This document shows positions 45,397-56,481 of a stretch of 64,000 nt of DNA, piece by piece (position 1 is the first letter of the stretch; the number at the start of each line of letters is the position of its first letter). The notes beneath the pieces were generated by a model. That model saw nothing but the letters and a program-made list of their open reading frames with translations, ran no database searches and was not told the origin of the DNA. The stretch is from Cryptomeria japonica (lineage: Eukaryota > Streptophyta > Pinopsida > Cupressales > Cupressaceae), in the NCBI RefSeq assembly GCF_030272615.1, contig NC_081408.1, forward strand, positions 606,163,673-606,227,672, written 5' to 3'. The position numbers and the translations under genes were made by a program.

Positions 45397-46220
45397 CGTT
45401 ATATTCAACGATAGTCCCACAGACACTGAGAGGGGGGTAAATCAGTGTCTCACGAGTTAATTGAATATTTAAACTTATTTATAACTTTGCCATAAAAAAT
45501 AGTGTACCAATAAACAAGAATTAATGCAACAAACAAAAATAATAGAGAAAGCATAGAAACACACCATAAAACAAGATATTTAACGAGGAAACCCGGTGTG
45601 GGAAAAACCTTGGTGGGATTTGTGACCCAAAATATTTACTCACTGGCCAATGAATAAATACTACTTACAATAGGGGCCTGCACATGCAAGGAGGCCAACA
45701 ACCTTGAGCTCACTACTGAATAAAGAGTCTCACTGACTACAAAATGGATAATTAAATCCAATACAATGTACTGCTCAAAACAACATCTCTAATGCTAGGT
45801 TCAGTACTGGTTTAAAATCAGATAGATACCTTAACAAAAAACCCTCACTGCCACTAAACAGTTATCTTCTACCATACATATCATACATCTCCTTTCTCAA
45901 AATGAGTTAAGAGATCTCATACATATATGAGTCTCTTACAATATACCAAGTCGGCTTACAAAAGATAATTATATTATAATAAAAAATTCGCATAAACAAA
46001 ACATGTCACATGTCGGCCTAAGTGCCGGTATGCTTTGTTGCCGATGTAATCTAAATGTTGGTGTAAGCACCTACCAGTGCCGGTGTCTGCCGATGCATGA
46101 AGAAACCTATGATGCCGGTGATCCTGTGTAGCCCAATACCGGTTGGTTGCCAATTGGTTGCCAATTGGTTGCCATCAATGATAAAGTCAACTATTCTCAT
46201 TTGAGTGTAGAATGCCAACA
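45397..46220 (-). repeat. Element D 3' LTR (left)
   Basis: An 824-bp LTR. Its plus-strand start is CGTTATATTC where the other copy has TGTTAGATTC (terminal T to C change); it ends GCCAACA. Confidence 0.9.
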
Positions 46221-46247
46221 ATCTCCCCCTTTGGCATTGATGGCAAC
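46168..46247. other. Inverted repeat bracketing the PPT/LTR junction of element D
   Basis: GTTGCCATCAATG (46168-46180) pairs perfectly with CATTGATGGCAAC (46235-46247). The loop is 54 bases, the same as in element I, and contains the LTR end and the PPT. Confidence 0.75.
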
Positions 46248-46444
46248 ACTCATGAGAAAAATCCAAAATTGTTATCCCAAAACTGAAATCCAAAAAGATG
46301 TGCTCCCCCTGAGCAAGCGATCTCCTCTATACATGCATTTTTCTCTCCACTACTCCCCCTTTGACATCAATGACAAAGGATGTCATAAATAATAAAAAGA
46401 GTACAAAAATGCTACCTCAAGGTCTGTAATTAGTTGGTTACTAT
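46221..46444 (-). other. Element D 3' untranslated region and PPT
   Basis: PPT AAAGGGGGAGAT at 46221-46232 on the minus strand. A second purine tract of similar form lies near 46350. There is no ORF. Confidence 0.75.
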
Positions 46445-49400
46445 CTAAAAGATGTCTACCAAAACTAGGTTCAAACTCTGCATAAACTTGTTGCTATCAA
46501 TTAGAGTTGCCTCAGTCTGTTGGATCATACTAGCGAGATAGTGCATTTGATGCTCCGGTGATTGTTCTCCAGGAATTGTTGCCTTAGTCAGTTCAACTCT
46601 CTGAGTAATCAGACTATCCAACCTCGGACCAAGTTTATTCTTTAGTTCTAGGGCCTTCTTCCTTATTCTTGTCTTATGTTTCTCAAGTTTCTCCAACTTC
46701 TTCTCAAAAATCACCATTTCCTGCTCAAAAACTGATGTAAGTTCAAATGAACCTATAAGATTGTCTGCTATGTCATCAATCTCTTTCTGTGTCTTGTTGA
46801 TTTCCTCATCTATATCCTCTATCAAACAGTGAGGTTTGCAAGCTTCTCTATACAACTCCTTATACTCCAAAATTGTAGAATTGAGTACCGGTAAAAGTGT
46901 GTCCAAGTGATCGGTACAATTCTTTATAGTGTTCTCAAAGAATGTATTTTTCTCTTTGTCAACTCTCTCCTTAATGGTATGCTCATTCACCTTTTCTAGA
47001 GTTATGACATTATCAACAACAAATTTGGACAATGTGTCCAATTTACCTAAAGAACCATTAATGTGCTCTATCTGACAATTAGGTGCAATCATTTTCAAGA
47101 TAGGTAAAGTGTTATTAATTGCCTTAAATTATAAGGCATTGCAATCTATTATCCTCTTAATAGAATCCAATAAAACATCTATTATGTTAGTCGGTCTGAA
47201 TTCTTCTACTGATGTGCTAGATTCTCCAATTACCTTTATTATTTGTTCCTTATTGCCAAAAAAATGTTGCTCTCTACTTACATTCTTTTCCAGTGGATCT
47301 ATTTGTGTATGTACCTCTACCTTTGATGGTTTCTCTATTTGATTAAGTACCTCTACAACTGTCATTTTCCCAGACTCAACATGAACCTCTGCCTCAAATT
47401 ATTTCTCTGTCTGTACAATTACCAGTTTCTCTAATTTTGGTTGCCTTGTGTTAGTTGTCTTAACCTCTATAGTTTTCTTAGTCTTTGGTTGCTCAACTTG
47501 TGCCGGTATCCCAGTTTCCTGAGAGTCAACAATGTGTGATGGTATCTCAAAGATCTTACTGCCCTTAACCTTATCCTCTACAGTCTCTTTGTCCACAACA
47601 ATGTTTATATCCTGTGTATCCACATTCATGGTAAAAAGTATTTCTGACTCCGGGTTAGTATCATCATGAGTTATACCTTTAGTATCTATATTCGGTGGAT
47701 TAGCTATATGTACCGGTGATGTTGAAGTTAATGGAGGGGTGTCCTAAGCCGGTGGAGGGATGTTATCTATTATTTTTATAGCAAGTACACCACCTACTTT
47801 ACCTTTTCCATATTCTTTCTGATATACCTTGAATGTCTTGTCCAATTTCAGTCTGTTTCTTTCCTCTTTCTTTTCCTTCTCAACAAAAAATATGTCCCAT
47901 TTATCTACAGTCTCATCTGCAATTTCCCTAACCCTTCCATCCATCAGGATTACTTGCTGGTGCCCACTAAAAAATACAGACCGGTTAGCTTCAGATATAA
48001 GCTCATCTATCTCTTCCTTAGAGTTTGCCGGATGTACAACCAAAAGTGCTTCAAATTTCAAGTTCTTATCCAGTTCCATCAAAGGTAGCCTTTTAGCTTC
48101 CAATCTCATGTATAAATCATTAGGTAAGTCATTAATTACTTCTATCAAAACTTTCTTTTAAAATATCCAAATGTAAAATAATGCTTCCTTCAATAGTTTG
48201 TTTTTTAGAATCCTTAAAATAATTATACCATTTATTTATATTTACTAGATTACCTTCCCGTGTAATCTCATTCAGTAGATCATCTAGTGTAGGGGTAACC
48301 GATGTTTGTTTCTTCTTTGGTGTAAGTTTCTTTTGTGGTTCTCTAACTGCTTGCTACTTTTTCCTTAGTGTCCTAGTCTTTTTGCATGAAGGAAAGGGTA
48401 CTAGTGAGGGTTTTATCTTCCTCCTCTAAACTCTCTTAAAATCAGCAACCTTGCCACTGTCAGTATCAGAAGATGTTACAACCGATGAAACATGCCCTCC
48501 CGGTTGTAGTCCTTCAAGCTCACTAGCTGATATACCACTGATATTCATGACATTTTCCTTGATTTCACTGTCCTTCTGGGAGGCATCTCTGATAAAATTT
48601 TCTCTTCTTTTTCTCCTCTTCTGCATAGATTCATTACTTTCAATGGTTTCATCACTACCAAAGAATTTCTCAGATGGTTCCATAGGTTCATCAAGTAATG
48701 TCTTTGCATATGTCTCCAGAACAGGTAGGTCTACCTCATAACCCATCTCAGTAACCCAAATAGTTCTAGGTCTTACTGCTTCCATCCAAGTGTCATCTCG
48801 CTTAATGAAAAAATAGATTTTTTTGTCATACTTATCAACTATGCTTTGCGGTAACCTTTCTCTTGCTCTCATATTAGTTTGAAATGATTTGAAGTAATCT
48901 GCAATGTTTTTATTATAGTCAGTGCCCATACTAGTGAAAGTTTTCTGAATTTGTTTTCCTATCGGGATGTCATAGCCTAAATCTTTGTGACCTATGTTGG
49001 GTATCTCTTTGGTAAAGTATAGCATAAAAGCATACTATTAGGTTTCCAAAATGGAAAGTACCTTTCTTATCTCCCTTAATCTTCTTCAAATTGTCAATCA
49101 ATTCATCTTTAAGCCATTCACAAACATCAATCTTAACATTATTGTTCACCATCTCATATGCACTATGAATACAAAGGATAGAAACAAAATTCAGTCTATT
49201 TGCATGTGATGCTTTATATCCAAGTATCATACTAACACATCTCAGATTTATATCCTTAATATCATTGACTCTAAGTGATATGCTATCAGATGTGACTCTG
49301 ATTAAGCTTGTCACACTTTTGTTAGGTATTTTCTTGGTTTTATCAAGTCTACTACCGGTTGAAGGTAAACCAGTAACTGCCTTAATTGCTTCCTTGGTTA

Positions 49401-49797
49401 TCTTGCAAACTAATTCTAACCATATGAACTCTTCATAGACTCTGCTTAGTACAAGTTGTACAACTTCCTTTGGAAATTAAGGAATTCTCATTATTTCTAC
49501 AAAACCTAAGTCTTCAACAATCTTATGTTCAAGTTTAATTGCATCTTGTTCATCGGTAATAACCTCATTAAACATTTTCCTCAAATTATCAGTCCCTAGG
49601 TCTTCTATGTTGCAATGTATGTAGATTCTAGGGTCTTCAACAAATTCTACACCCTTCAAAATTTTTGAAAAAGCTCTGACAGAATCATCTTGCTTTGCAA
49701 TCTTAGGGATAATCTTAAACACGGGTCTAGGGCATTGGATGTTTTCAATAATGATAGGGTTTGCAATAAACTCAAGAACAAAGGATGAGGTTGCCAT
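46445..49797 (-). pseudogene. ORF2 of element D, large protein of unknown function
   Basis: About 1,117 codons on the minus strand, collinear with ORF2 of G but broken by at least two frameshifts and several stops. N-terminal part (49477-49797): an EFIANP motif and an IYIHCNIEDLG block. Second part (about 48970-49420): ITKEAIKAV, LRVNDIKDIN, SMILGYKASHANRLNFVS and CEWLKDELIDNLKKIKGDKKG. Third (48426-49025): IVDKYDKKIYFFIK, WMEAVRPRTIWVTEMGY and an acidic/basic tail. Fourth (47744-48148): a region with LDKTFKVYQKEYGKGKVGG. Then a Thr/Val/Glu-rich linker and a coiled-coil C-terminus (46445-47098). The middle faintly recalls plant transposon-associated domains, but I do not recognise the family. 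Confidence 0.75.
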
Positions 49798-50100
49798 TTC
49801 AAAAGATAAATACCTCTTACCTGAAGTTCTCTGAATGTCTGAAAGTCACTTCCCAGCTTCGCCTTAGAATGCCCTTGCTCATTTTCGTGCTCACTAAATG
49901 TTTGAATGCTCGGTGAGTCAAAAATGAGGGATTTCTGATGCTTTATAGCCAAAAAAGTTCTTTAAAACTGCATTAAATGCTCGCTGGTTAAGTGAAAACT
50001 TAACACATCTGCCAATAAAGAAGAAACGTATCTTCTCACCATCAACCGAGGGTAGAATGCATGATTTTCAATTTGCTATGATACCCCTAAGGATTATTCC
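49798..50100 (-). promoter_or_regulatory. ORF1-ORF2 spacer of element D with conserved TATA block
   Basis: A 303-bp spacer; the equivalent in G is 297 bp. On the minus strand it contains ACTTAACC, then AAGCATTTAATG-like sequence, then TATAAAGCA (49947-49939) about 150 bases before the ORF2 ATG. The same order and spacing occur in G. This suggests a separate promoter for ORF2. Confidence 0.6.
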
Positions 50101-51214
50101 TCAGTTGAATGAATAATCTCCTACCGGTGGAGGGTTACTCTGTTCTACTGGTGCAGAGACAGTTTCAACAATTCTTTGATCACTCTTCTTAATACATTAT
50201 TTTGAAAATTCTTTCTTTACTTCATCTACCTTTTCTTTTCCCTTCACACTAGATCCTTTATTGTTTGTTGGTGAAGTCTTGCTTCTAAAAAATTTTGCAA
50301 TACACCCAATCTTGTTACATGTATAACAAGTTACATTATTCCTCTGAATAGCCTTTCCATATCCTTGACCGGTTTGTGATCTACATTGATTAGATAAATG
50401 CCCAAATCTACCACAAACATAGCATTTCACATTCATTCTGCAATTTTATGAATTATGACCAACTTTGTTGCATTTGGAACATTGACCAGTGGGTAAGTTT
50501 GTATTCTGATTATTTCTAAATCTACTTTGATTTTCTCTATGACCATATTTGTTGCAATTGAAATATTTCCCATTAAATCTATAAGAATTAGGTTGTCTTA
50601 CCGATTTTTTTTTGATCTTGATCATTTGCAATACCAGAAGTTTCTCCATGTTCAAATCCAAGTCCAATTGTATCTCCAACAAGTTTCTTTCTTTTCAGCA
50701 TGTCATCAAGTCTTTGTGAACTTTTCTTGAATTTGTCTTTGTATTCATTTGCAGTGATCAACTCATTTTCCAGAATTCCAACTTGTCTTGCAAGCTCCTC
50801 CTTATCATGTTGCATGTGAATCAGATATGTCTTTAGCATATCATTCTCATGACAAAGTCTCAGATTTTCATTTCATACATCATTAAGTTTCCTAGCCAAG
50901 TCTTCTTCATTCTTCTTTCTGTCTTCAATATCCTTACATAACCTCATAGTCATATCTTGCATTTCATTCCTCATATTACTATTCTCTTGCCTCAACTTAT
51001 TTTCAATTTCTCTAAGAGTTTCCTTTTCACCATCATCATTCTTCATTTTCTCATGAAGTTCTTTTCTCTTATTTTATTCTATAACCAGGTTTTCCTGAAG
51101 TCCTTTAATGAATTCCTTAGCAGTCCTCAGATCATCTTCAAGTTTGATATTCATCAGTTTTTCTATATCAAAATCTTCAAGAGCTCCTTCCAACTATTTT
51201 CTTAAATTCTCCAT
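50101..51214 (-). pseudogene. ORF1 of element D: coiled-coil zinc-knuckle protein
   Basis: About 371 codons, the same length as ORF1 of G. The N-terminal 190 residues are charged heptad-like coiled coil, starting MENLRK at 51214, with stops replacing Gln. After a frameshift near 50590 come four CCHC positions. Knuckles 2 (50440-50482) and 3 (CYVCGRFGHLSNQC) keep their zinc ligands, apart from a stop inside knuckle 2. Knuckle 1 lost two Cys (Tyr and Ser), and knuckle 4 has His to Cys and a final Cys to Phe. It ends with a basic KGKEKVDEVKKEFSK segment and a Pro/Val tail. Likely role by analogy: a Gag-like RNA-binding protein. Confidence 0.85.
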
Positions 51215-51267
51215 CGGTACTAGTTTCAGAATCTTCCTCAAGTTGTTAGGCTTTTGCAAATAGAGGA

Positions 51268-51285
51268 CCAAGCTCTGATACTAAT
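51268..51285 (-). other. Element D primer binding site
   Basis: On the minus strand TAGTATCAGAGCTTGG next to the LTR: the initiator tRNA-Met type site TGGTATCAGAGC with one G-to-A change. Confidence 0.8.
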
Positions 51286-52105
51286 TGTTAGATTCAATGA
51301 TAGTCCCACAGACACTAAGAAGGAGGGGTGGGGTGAATAAATGTCTAATTGGTTAATTAAATATTTAAACTTATTTATAACTTTTCCACCAAAAATAGTG
51401 TATCGGTAAACAAGAATTAATGCAGTAAACAAAAATAATAGAGACAACATAGAAACACACCATAACACAAGATATTTAATGAGGAAACCAAGTGTGGGAA
51501 AAAACTTGGTGGGATTTGTGACCCACAATATTTACTCACTTGCCAATGAATAAATAATATTTACAATAGGGGCTTGCACATGCATGGAGACAAACAACCT
51601 AGAGCTCACTGCTCAATGAAGAGTCTCACTAACTACAAAATGGATAATTAAATCCAATACAATGTACTGCTCAAAACAACATCTCTAATGCCAGGTTTAG
51701 TACTGGTTTAAGCTCAGATAGATACCTTAACAAAAAAACTTCACTACCACTAAACAATTATCTTCTACCATACATATCATACATCTCCTTTCTCAAAATG
51801 ACTTAAGAGTTCTCATACATATATGAGTCTTTTACAATATACCAAGTAGACTTACAAAAGATAATTATACTACAATAAATAATTCAAATAAACAAAACAT
51901 GTCACATGTGAGCCTAAGTGTCGGTATGCTTTGTTGTCGATGTAATCTAAATGCTGGTGTAAGCACCTATTGATGTCGGTGTCTACTGGTGCATGAAGAA
52001 ACTTGTGATGTCGGTGATCCTATGTAGCCCAATACTGGTTGGTTTCCAGTTGGTTGCCATCAATGACAACATCAACTAGTCTCATATGAGTGTAGAATGC
52101 CAACA
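51286..52105 (-). repeat. Element D 5' LTR (right)
   Basis: An 820-bp LTR, clearly homologous to 45397-46220 but with numerous substitutions. It ends CCAACA before the GTTAT duplication. Confidence 0.92.
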
Positions 52106-52659
52106 GTTATTACTGTCAGTATTTAAGAAGATGGGGATGAGATGTTCCAAAGAGGGGCAATCTAAATCCAAGCAATAGGTTAAGTCCCAAGATAGGATGG
52201 GGATTAGTGACCCATAAGCCTTGAGGGTATATAACCAAGATAGGTAAGGGCTTGGATCTGTAAACTTTGAGGGAACCTATTGTAGTTGGTCTCTTAATGC
52301 TTTGGTAACATACATAAACCCTTCTCCCTTAAAACTGAAGTAGTAACAGGGTATGATATCTATATTAATAATGATATTAATCATCTAATGAGGAAAATAG
52401 ATAAGCACTTGTTAATAACTAATTGAATAATATCAATCAATTTTAATATGTTGAAATAGATCAGGTAGGGGACAATCAAAACAATTTTTCAGATCTAAGA
52501 TAACCATAAACAATTTTTACAAATCACAAGTTCAGTTTTAATTAAAAACTAGGGTTTTTAATGATTTAACCACTAAGTTTGTAAAAAATTGAAACTTGTA
52601 AATGAAAAATATGCAATTTTTCTCAAAGGAAAGCATGCAAGATGTCGGGTTCACCAAAA
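52106..52659 (-). other. Element C leader, third piece, with PBS
   Basis: The PBS-proximal part of the C leader. The PBS (about 52642-52658) reads TGGTGAACCCGAC on the minus strand, identical to that of A. Otherwise AT-rich with no gene. Confidence 0.8.
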
Positions 52660-53922
52660 TGTAATGGTGGGAAAAATGGTGAATGATAGATCAAGAAGGA
52701 AACTACCCTTTCCCTCAAAAAGAGGTGAGAGTTTCTCTATTGATTACCCTTCTAACAATTTTAACCATGTTACATTAGGAAGAGGAGAGGATAATTCACT
52801 AGATTCAGTCTCTCCACATGAAGATGGTAGATTAAATTATGAATGACTTGGGAGTGTTAAGTTGATCCCCTCTTCCTTGTTGGAAATGGAAAGGAATTGA
52901 TTGAATTATGTAGCACAAAAGTGACAACGAATTGATTATAACTTGAGATCAAAATATGGGATGAAGCTGTGCACCTGGATCTAGTAGTAATATGTCGAGA
53001 TGAAGCTGCCATGCGAATTTGAGGAAAATTTGCTTGGACTGTGGTGGGAATGTACATGGTCCTCCGAAAAATCCATGAAACGAAAAGGGTTTTTTTGCCT
53101 CTGCAAATGGAGCCTGAATTCAAAAGTACAGTTGCACACCTACAACCTACACACATAAAAGAGAGAAAAATGGTTTCGGATTGGGGGTTTTCCTTTAGGT
53201 CAAACCCTAGTTTTGGAATTAACCAAGTAATGAAAGAAAGTACTTGCAAGTAGATGTAAATGAAAGACTGGATTGTAGATCACCTCAAGGGAGGTTGTAG
53301 TAGCAATGTGGATAGAAATTCTCATGTGGAATTGAATGTTGGAATCAATCTCCTCTTCAACAGTTTGAATCCTTGACTTGAATGTAACACCTAGCCTTGA
53401 AGGGAGACTTGAGAATGCTCAATGCTGGAAAAGAATGCTTGAATGCTTGATCTCATGTAAACTTCCCACTCATCTAACTTATCGAACTTATCAAATGAGA
53501 GGATGAATACTCCTAAAATACATGATAGTGGATTTCAATTTCATCATGGGCCGACATCGAGAGAGTTTCCATCTCGGTGCACAACTAACAATGCAACCCT
53601 AGGAAGGGTCCTGCCCCAAAATAGGGCAGGGATAGGGGCGTTGCACCCCTGTCCTAGGAGGATAAGAGTTCCATGCCCCTATCCTAGGGGGGACTTTCAT
53701 GCCACACCCCTATCCTAGGGGGGATAGTGGTGCCACACTCCTATCCTACCCCTTTCTCCAGGGCTAAGTGCGGACGAGGTGGTGCGAAGTCTAAGAAAGA
53801 AGCTATTTCCAAGGATTGAGCATTCTCTGGTCTCAAATCAAGCTAGAGGATTCAATCTTGCTTGCGTGAGGATCCTAATACAGTCAAAAATTTATAGGAT
53901 CTCAATTTTATGACACTACTCA
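52660..53922 (-). repeat. Element C 5' LTR (right)
   Basis: A 1,263-bp LTR homologous to 22249-23477. Its end reads CACTACTCA where the other copy ends CACTACA. The GC-rich cluster here has three near-copies of CCCCTATCCTAGGGGGGA-like sequence (about 53655-53730). Confidence 0.88.
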
Positions 53923-54962
53923 ACTATAGATAAAGAGACAAAATCCCATCTCTTACTTGACCAAGCAAGTAACCGAGAGCTAAGAAAGATTGCTCCACCA
54001 CTTGTAATTTTCTTGTCATCAACAATTCTGGCCCAATCTCCATTAGTATAAGTAGTCAGAGTGATATATGAACTTCTAGGGTACCATAAGCCAAACTCCT
54101 CTATTCCTTTTAGATATCAAAAAATTATTTTTACTACCACAACATGTGATTCTTTCGATTCTTGTTGTAATATAGCCACCAAATAGACTACATACATGAT
54201 ATCCGATTTGGTAGCAGTCAAATATAATAGTCTTCCAATCATTCATTTGTAATAGACTTGCATCTTCTTTAGAGGACTTATCATCTTTTGTCAATTTGCA
54301 TCTGGTGGTCATAAGTGTACACACTGGTTTAGAGTTCTCTAACCCAAACTTCTTGAACAATTCCTTAATGTATTTAGATTGAGAAATGAAATTTCCTTTA
54401 TCATTATGATTTACTTGCAAACCAAGAAATAAATTCAACTCATCAATCATAGACATCTCAAATTCCTTCTGCATCTCATTAGCAAATTTTCTGCACATAC
54501 CTTCATTTCCTCCAGAAATTATGTCACCAACATACACTACAACAATTAATATTTTACCCGAGTTAGTTTTGAAATACAAATTGTTATCAACTGAACCTTT
54601 CTGAAATCCTTGATTAATCAAGTACTTATCTATCCTTCCATACCAAGCTCTAGGTGATTGTTTCAATCCATATAGGGCCTTATTTAATTTGCAAATAATG
54701 TCCAGATCATCTTTCAACTTAAATCCTTTCTATTGTTCAATGTAAACTTCTTCTTTTAATTGTCCATTAAAAAATACCGATTTCACATCCATCTGATAGA
54801 CATTGAAATCGTTAAAAGCTACAAAAGCCAAAAACATCCTGATTGCCTCCATTCGAGCAACCGAGGCATATGTCTCAAAATCAATACCTTTAATTTGAGT
54901 ATAACCCTTGCAAACCAACCTTTCTTATTCTAGAATACCCACTTTGTTTTGATCACATTCTT
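53923..54962 (-). pseudogene. pol: Copia RT and RNase H start (element E), right fragment
   Basis: Minus-strand copia polymerase. It begins with NVI and TKWVF blocks directly at the F junction. About 13 codons are missing, then [15 protein letters not shown] and [12 protein letters not shown] (54730-54918). The frame shifts slightly to KALYGLKQSPRAWYGRIDKYL and the rest of RT (54076-54717). The catalytic motif is YVGD: the first Asp has become Gly. RNase H begins near 54060 with the TNGDWARIVDDKK and SGGAIFLSSRL blocks and is cut by element C after SLSI. Confidence 0.92.
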
Positions 54963-56191
54963 TGTTACACAACTAAGATAACCAATGGACAACTAAGAGG
55001 GGGATGAGTCAGTTGCCACCAGATTATAGGACTTTAAGCATTCAAAACCTTATTACCGAAACACATAAAATTAATACTGGAATGCATAAACCAAATATCA
55101 GAATAACTGATATAGAAATTAAACATAAACAAAAATCACTAAACAATTACCATCCATCCAAAACATATGACACCAATATTTGTACATGGAAAACCCAGTA
55201 AAGGGAAAAACCACAATGGGAATCCTACCCACAGTTAGATAATACTTCTACAATAAGTATGTGATTACAATAATGAGGGGTCTGCACATGCAGGAAGGTC
55301 AACAATCTAGAACACATTGCTCATCACAAAAGGAGCCTCACTGGATGCAAATTAAATCCAAACTACAATCCGGAATGAAGATTGAACTGCAAGTATAGCA
55401 TCTCCTATGCCTAATTATAGTTCCAGTTAAGCTCAGTACCAGAGTTCTTAAACCTCTCACACAAACCCAATTCAATCACCTATGATTGACCAAACCTTCT
55501 ACATATGATTATAATAGTATTCACACACAAATAATCCCATAACCTTGACCTATGAGCTACAAAGAGATCTTACATCATATTTATACCAACTCGGGACCTA
55601 AACAGTTAGGTTGGCCACCAAAAAGATAATACAATAAATTCATTACATAAAACCACAATCCAATGATCAACCAAGTCATCTTAGGCTGAAAGAATTGTAA
55701 ACCAGTCATTAAACCCTGTTGATAATGCATGAGGAACATCCTCTAACACGTTACATAAACCAATCCATAACCTAGATAACACCGGTCCCAAAATAGGTCA
55801 TCATAAACCAAATCCACCACCATCGATCAACATGAACATGAAGAAGATAGCCAATAGCATCCTGAAAGCCATCTAGAAGTCGCACCAACACCACTTATCA
55901 TGTGCATCAAAAGATATTCAACAAAGATCTGCCGGTAAAACCCTTACTAGTGACCAAAATGCTTACTAAAACAAATGATAGATGATCGTGATACAAATCT
56001 GGATAACATGAATGATAGATCCAAACCAATTCCACAAACCAAAGCATACCGGATCATACCAAATCAATATCATAATCCAACCACTCTACCAAAACCAACC
56101 AGAAACTAGTAAACAACCAAAACAACCAGTGTTGCCGTCAATGACAAAACATCAATGCAACACATAATCCATTCCTCCAATTTTCCAACAA
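54963..56191 (-). repeat. Element F 3' LTR
   Basis: A 1,229-bp LTR starting TGTTACAC and ending TTCCAACA on the plus strand, with the copia U5 block (AACTAAGAGGGGGATGAGTCAG). The left end was set where homology of E pol stops. Confidence 0.8.
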
Positions 56192-56218
56192 TCTCCCCCT
56201 TTGGCATTGATGGCAACA
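56131..56218. other. Inverted repeat bracketing the PPT/LTR junction of element F
   Basis: GTTGCCGTCAATG (56131-56143) pairs with CATTGATGGCAAC (56206-56218) with one mismatch. The loop holds the LTR end and the PPT AAAGGGGGAGAT (56192-56203, minus strand). Confidence 0.65.
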
Positions 56219-56481
56219 TTAGATGTGAAAAACATCCAAGTGCCAAGAAATGCCAAACAAGTCTCTCCCTTTGACTGATATTCTATTAAGCTCTATTTTT
56301 CACATATATCTCTCCCCCTTTGACATCAATGCCAAAGATTTGACATAAATATCAAAGAAAAATTATAAATCCTTTGATTCATACAACTGACTACTCCCCC
56401 TAAGTAGTAGCACCACCACATCAATCCAGAATGAGTAATAGCTTTGATAATACATATTGGACTGATACCAATCAACATTAC
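56204..56481 (-). other. Element F 3' untranslated region
   Basis: Between the PPT and the pol stop. It has two more purine tracts (near 56310 and 56395 on the minus strand) and no ORF. Confidence 0.7.

Larger units (their letters stand above)
45397..52105 (-). mobile_element. Element D: two-gene non-autonomous LTR element
   Basis: A complete minus-strand element of 6,709 bp with LTRs 45397-46220 and 51286-52105 and a perfect GTTAT duplication (45392-45396 and 52106-52110). PBS is of the initiator tRNA-Met type and PPT is AAAGGGGGAGAT, both copia-like. The interior encodes a zinc-knuckle protein (ORF1) and a large unknown protein (ORF2). No protease, integrase, RT or RNase H motif was found. 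Element G is a second copy of the class in opposite orientation. Confidence 0.9.
22249..53922 (-). mobile_element. Element C: gag-only Ty3/gypsy LTR element, interrupted by B and D
   Basis: A relative of element A in the same orientation. LTRs lie at 22249-23477 and 52660-53922. Its own sequence survives as 22249-27978, 44344-45391 and 52106-53922, about 8.6 kb in total. PBS and PPT equal those of A. The duplication is GCTAT (22244-22248) against ACTAT (53923-53927), with one mismatch, which fits older age. It carries only a gag-protease-like gene, now broken. Confidence 0.92.
20676..54962 (-). mobile_element. Element E: Ty1/copia element split by C and truncated by F
   Basis: A minus-strand copia element. 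Its 3' LTR (20676-21670), PPT and the end of RNase H (21943-22248) lie left of element C. Its RNase H start and RT (53923-54962) lie right of C, 31.7 kb away. It is cut at 54962 by the LTR of element F, so its 5' half would lie beyond the window. RNase H homology reads through the C insertion site with a gap of about seven codons. Confidence 0.88.
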
